NCBI GenBank assembly: GCA_902778205.1
Contig: CACYWX010000173.1
Coordinates: forward strand, 1-6,783
From: an uncultured Ruminococcus sp.
GTDB taxonomy: Bacteria > Bacillota > Clostridia > Oscillospirales > CAG-272
Length of the DNA stretch: 6,783 nucleotides
Direction: 5' to 3'
The notes beneath the pieces are model-generated. The model made no database searches and was not told the DNA's origin. It worked only from the letters and a program-made list of their open reading frames with translations. The translations under genes were made by a program, and so were the position numbers. Shown here in pieces: positions 6,657 to 6,783 of the stretch. Every line of letters starts with the position of its first letter. Positions within the stretch are counted from its first letter, which is position 1.

Positions 6657-6783
6657 ACCTTTTTCATGAATTTCTGCGCACAGGGGCGTTTTTTTGACGG
6701 AGCCGATGCTTCCGGCAGGCCGTCCGGCAAAGTCCCACAAAAGAATGATGAATGGCGGAAGTATATTTATGCATCTCTGCTCA
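6657..6783. other. Upstream region of the operon, no gene identified
   Basis: These 127 nt lie upstream of the promoter. A minus-strand frame is open from the window edge (6782) through the promoter to UGA at 6623-6621, but its codons lack the strong G/C third-position bias of the neighbouring genes and its product is not recognisable. A CCGG/CCGG inverted repeat occurs near 6712-6727 and an A7 run (minus strand) near 6690. Neither forms a terminator that I can support. Confidence 0.4.

Noticed and set aside
6690..6698. T-run on the plus strand (GTTTTTTTG) as a terminator.
   Set aside because: The sequence before it (GCGCACAGGGGC) offers only about a 3-bp stem, and no plus-strand gene ends there.
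6769..6783. Plus-strand ATG at 6769 with GGCGGAAG 7 nt upstream, as the start of a divergent gene.
   Set aside because: Only five codons are visible and no plus-strand promoter was found, so it cannot be supported.

Overview
This window is a compact, GC-rich stretch in which every recognisable gene lies on the minus strand, so the biological reading order runs from the right end to the left. The combination of a membrane diadenylate cyclase (CdaA), a YbbR-repeat partner (CdaR) and a Firmicutes-style RecJ points to a high-GC member of the Bacillota, most likely a Clostridia lineage. That placement is inferred from gene content and order only.

Layout, in transcription order. The segment 6597-6783 holds a very good sigma-A type promoter (TTGAAA, 17 bp, TATAAT with a TG extension) and a strong ribosome binding site in front of cdaA. 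CdaA (6596-5685, TTG start) makes c-di-AMP. CdaR/YbbR (5681-4416) is its membrane-anchored partner. An FAD-dependent oxidoreductase of the COG2509 type (4413-2788) follows with almost no gap. Next are a small two-TM, four-cysteine RseC-like protein (2741-2277) and recJ (2218-47). The first 14 codons of one further gene (42-1) run off the left edge. Spacings are 3 bp, 2 bp (or a 4-bp ATGA overlap), 46 bp, 58 bp and 4 bp. No convincing terminator was seen, so the whole set may be one operon read from the promoter at 6628-6656.

The main oddity is recJ. The reading frame is intact and homologous on both sides of codon 44, but codon 44 is UGA. The frame never shifts, the flanking peptide matches the normal RecJ N-terminus, and all nuclease motifs downstream are preserved. 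UGA is clearly a normal stop elsewhere in the window: cdaA, cdaR, the RseC-like gene and recJ itself all end in UGA. The site is therefore a recent nonsense change, a sequencing or assembly error, a split gene rescued by internal initiation, or a recoded codon. A stem-loop begins 6 nt after the UGA and a long Shine-Dalgarno-like tract follows it, so the recoding and re-initiation ideas can be tested, although neither is the default explanation.

Functionally the set joins c-di-AMP signalling (CdaA and CdaR) with two probable redox proteins of unknown substrate and a DNA-repair nuclease. Inside the operon the FAD enzyme occupies the place where glmM sits in the classical cdaA-cdaR-glmM arrangement of Bacillota.
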